The notes beneath the pieces are model-generated. The model made no database searches. It saw nothing but the letters and a program-made list of their open reading frames with translations, and was not told the origin of the DNA. Made by a program: the position numbers and the translations under genes. A stretch of 22,278 nucleotides of DNA from Pseudomonadota bacterium (GTDB lineage: Bacteria; Pseudomonadota; Alphaproteobacteria; Sphingomonadales; Sphingomonadaceae): contig JAEZQR010000129.1 of NCBI GenBank assembly GCA_023413015.1, forward strand, positions 1 through 22,278, written 5' to 3'. Positions 21,309 through 22,278 of this stretch are shown here, piece after piece; the stretch's first letter is position 1, and every line of letters begins with the position of its first letter.

Positions 21309-22099
21309 CCGCTTCCGACCCAGATTCGGGATTGCCTCGATGGGGCGTGGCCAAAGGTGCCATCGCTGTCGGTGTTGCCGCCGCCACGATGGCGCCGGCC
21401 CAGCTTCTCCTCCAGCGAGCCTGGCCAGCCGCGCCGCCGCACCTGCCGCGCCTGTTCCATCGGACGCTATTGCGCGGGCTCGGCGTGCGGGTCGTGATGC
21501 AAGGCCAGCCGGCGCGGCGGCAGGGCGTGCTTTTCGTGTCGAACCACCTGTCGTGGCTCGACATACCGACCCTCGGCTCGCGCCTGCTCGGCGAGTTCGT
21601 TGCCAAGGCCGAGGTTGCGGCCATGGGGCCGGTCGGCTGGTTCGCCAGCCTCCAGCGCACCATCTACGTCGACCGCGAGCGCCGGCACCGGACCGGCGAG
21701 CAGCGCAACGCGATCGCCCAGCGGCTAATGGCGGGCGCCAACGTCATCCTGTTCCCCGAAGGCACGACCGGCAGTGGGATCGGGGTTCTACCGTTTAACT
21801 CCTCGTTGTTTGCCGCGCTCGAAGCCGTACCCGACGCGCTGGTCCAGCCGGTCAGCCTTGCCTATACGCGCATCCGCGGTGTGCCGGTGACGCGACGGCG
21901 GCTGTCTGAGGTCGTCTGGCTCGGTGAGACCGGCATCGGCGAGCACGCGCTCGACTTCCTGCGGCTCGGCCGGGTGCAGGCGGAGATCATCTGCCACGAG
22001 GCGGTGCGCGCCGACGACTTCCCCGATCGCAAGGCACTGGCGCGCCATTGCCAGGCCCAGGTCACCGACGGCTATATCCGGCTGATGCGCGGGGCGTGA
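21305..22099 (+). CDS. plsC: 1-acyl-sn-glycerol-3-phosphate acyltransferase family protein
   Basis: The enzyme acylates lysophosphatidic acid to phosphatidic acid, or an analogous lyso-lipid. The product, up to 264 residues, has an N-terminal hydrophobic stretch (residues ~16-38), the NHLSWLD motif with H81-x4-D86, the GEFVAKAEVAAMGPVGWFASLQRTIYVDR block and FPEGTT (150-155). The start is uncertain. TTG 21305 overlaps the fur stop but has AAGGA directly adjacent; GTG 21347 (codon 15) and ATG 21389 (codon 29) are alternatives, the last of which would remove part of the membrane segment. It lies between fur and miaB, a recurrent sphingomonad order as I recall it. An ornithine-lipid role (OlsA) cannot be excluded. 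Confidence 0.9.
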   Translation: MTASDPDSGLPRWGVAKGAIAVGVAAATMAPAQLLLQRAWPAAPPHLPRLFHRTLLRGLGVRVVMQGQPARRQGVLFVSNHLSWLDIPTLGSRLLGEFVAKAEVAAMGPVGWFASLQRTIYVDRERRHRTGEQRNAIAQRLMAGANVILFPEGTTGSGIGVLPFNSSLFAALEAVPDALVQPVSLAYTRIRGVPVTRRRLSEVVWLGETGIGEHALDFLRLGRVQAEIICHEAVRADDFPDRKALARHCQAQVTDGYIRLMRGA

Positions 22100-22101
22100 G
22101 G

Positions 22102-22130
22102 TTTTCTTGGAAACCCGCTTGCCCTATATG
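22102..22130 (+). promoter_or_regulatory. Possible miaB promoter
   Basis: The -10-like TATATG (22125-22130) lies inside a small palindrome, GCCC-TATAT-GGGC (22121-22133). TTTTCT (22102-22107) is 17 bases upstream, a weak -35. The gap also holds GGTTT/AAACC arms (22100-22104, 22111-22115) just after plsC. Confidence 0.3.
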
Positions 22131-22156
22131 GGCGCCTCTCCGATCATGAGTGCCGC

Positions 22157-22278
22157 GTGACCAAGCCCAAGACATTCTTCGTGAAGACGTTCGGCTGCCA
22201 GATGAACGTCTATGACTCCGAGCGCATGACCGAGCTGCTCGGCGAGCAGGGCTTGCGCGCCGTCGACAACAGCGACGA
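22157..22278 (+). CDS. miaB: tRNA-2-methylthio-N6-dimethylallyladenosine synthase MiaB, 3'-truncated
   Basis: MiaB is a radical-SAM enzyme that methylthiolates i6A37 of tRNAs reading UNN codons. Only the first 40 codons lie in the window. The GTG at 22157 begins MTKPKTFFVKTFGCQMNVYD, whose FGCQMN is the signature of the N-terminal UPF0004/MTTase domain; Cys14 is the first ligand of the auxiliary [4Fe-4S] cluster. The ATG at 22146 is out of frame and stops after four codons, so GTG is the likely start. No strong Shine-Dalgarno is seen. A paralogue such as RimO or MtaB is less likely because FGCQMNVYDSERM is MiaB-like. Confidence 0.93.
   Translation, partial: MTKPKTFFVKTFGCQMNVYDSERMTELLGEQGLRAVDNSD

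Noticed and set aside
1..22278. Mobile elements, CRISPR arrays, tRNA/rRNA genes, toxin-antitoxin or defence genes
   Set aside because: No transposase-like protein, no regularly spaced repeats, no cloverleaf or rRNA-like stretch, and no unassigned gene pair of the usual size was found on either strand.

Overview
The window is high-GC bacterial chromosome, densely coded on both strands. The gene set points to an alphaproteobacterium, most likely a sphingomonad. It includes a Tim44-like TimA next to mltA and an Smr gene, a Ros/MucR zinc-finger regulator, a Fur protein without the usual CxxC pairs, and the block tsaB-rimI-mucR-fur-plsC-miaB. The taxonomic call is inference from gene content and recalled synteny, not from a database search. 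I see no tRNA, rRNA, CRISPR array, insertion sequence, prophage or plasmid gene. No gene-free stretch exceeds 300 bases; the longest is the 175-base divergent gap between timA and secB.

Layout. Bases 1-2451 hold the end of a translation operon: 5'-truncated infB, then rbfA. A small exported DUF6491-type protein (2521-2895) and an acetolactate-synthase-like ThDP enzyme (2959-4596) follow. Bases 4624-9584 are a tightly coupled arginine-catabolism operon: M20 peptidase, astA, astD, astB. AstC and AstE of the arginine succinyltransferase pathway are absent here, and an M20 enzyme with a complete metal site sits where a desuccinylase would be useful. On the minus strand, 9586-10631 carries an exported methyltransferase-like protein overlapping an I78-type inhibitor lipoprotein, and 10733-13232 carries timA-mltA-smr. 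Divergent from timA is secB, followed on the plus strand by murJ, trpS, a DUF4136 lipoprotein, a universal stress protein, a NifU-type Fe-S scaffold, a RutE-like nitroreductase, tsaB, rimI, mucR, fur, plsC and the first 40 codons of miaB.

Functional themes are translation (infB, rbfA, trpS, tsaB, rimI, miaB), cell envelope (timA, mltA, secB, murJ, plsC, lipoproteins), arginine catabolism and two transcription regulators. Many neighbours overlap by 1-23 bases, which implies translational coupling. Several genes (M20 hydrolase, usp, possibly fur and the ThDP enzyme) have no Shine-Dalgarno sequence and a -10-like hexamer ending about 6 bases before the start codon, which suggests leaderless transcripts.

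The window is mostly conserved housekeeping sequence and I found no clear new system. The best leads are the M20 enzyme as a possible substitute AstE, a perfect 13-bp dyad just upstream of fur, an alphaproteobacterial LexA-box match before the DUF4136 gene, and a CcrM-type GANTC site inside a promoter-like region at 2452-2520.
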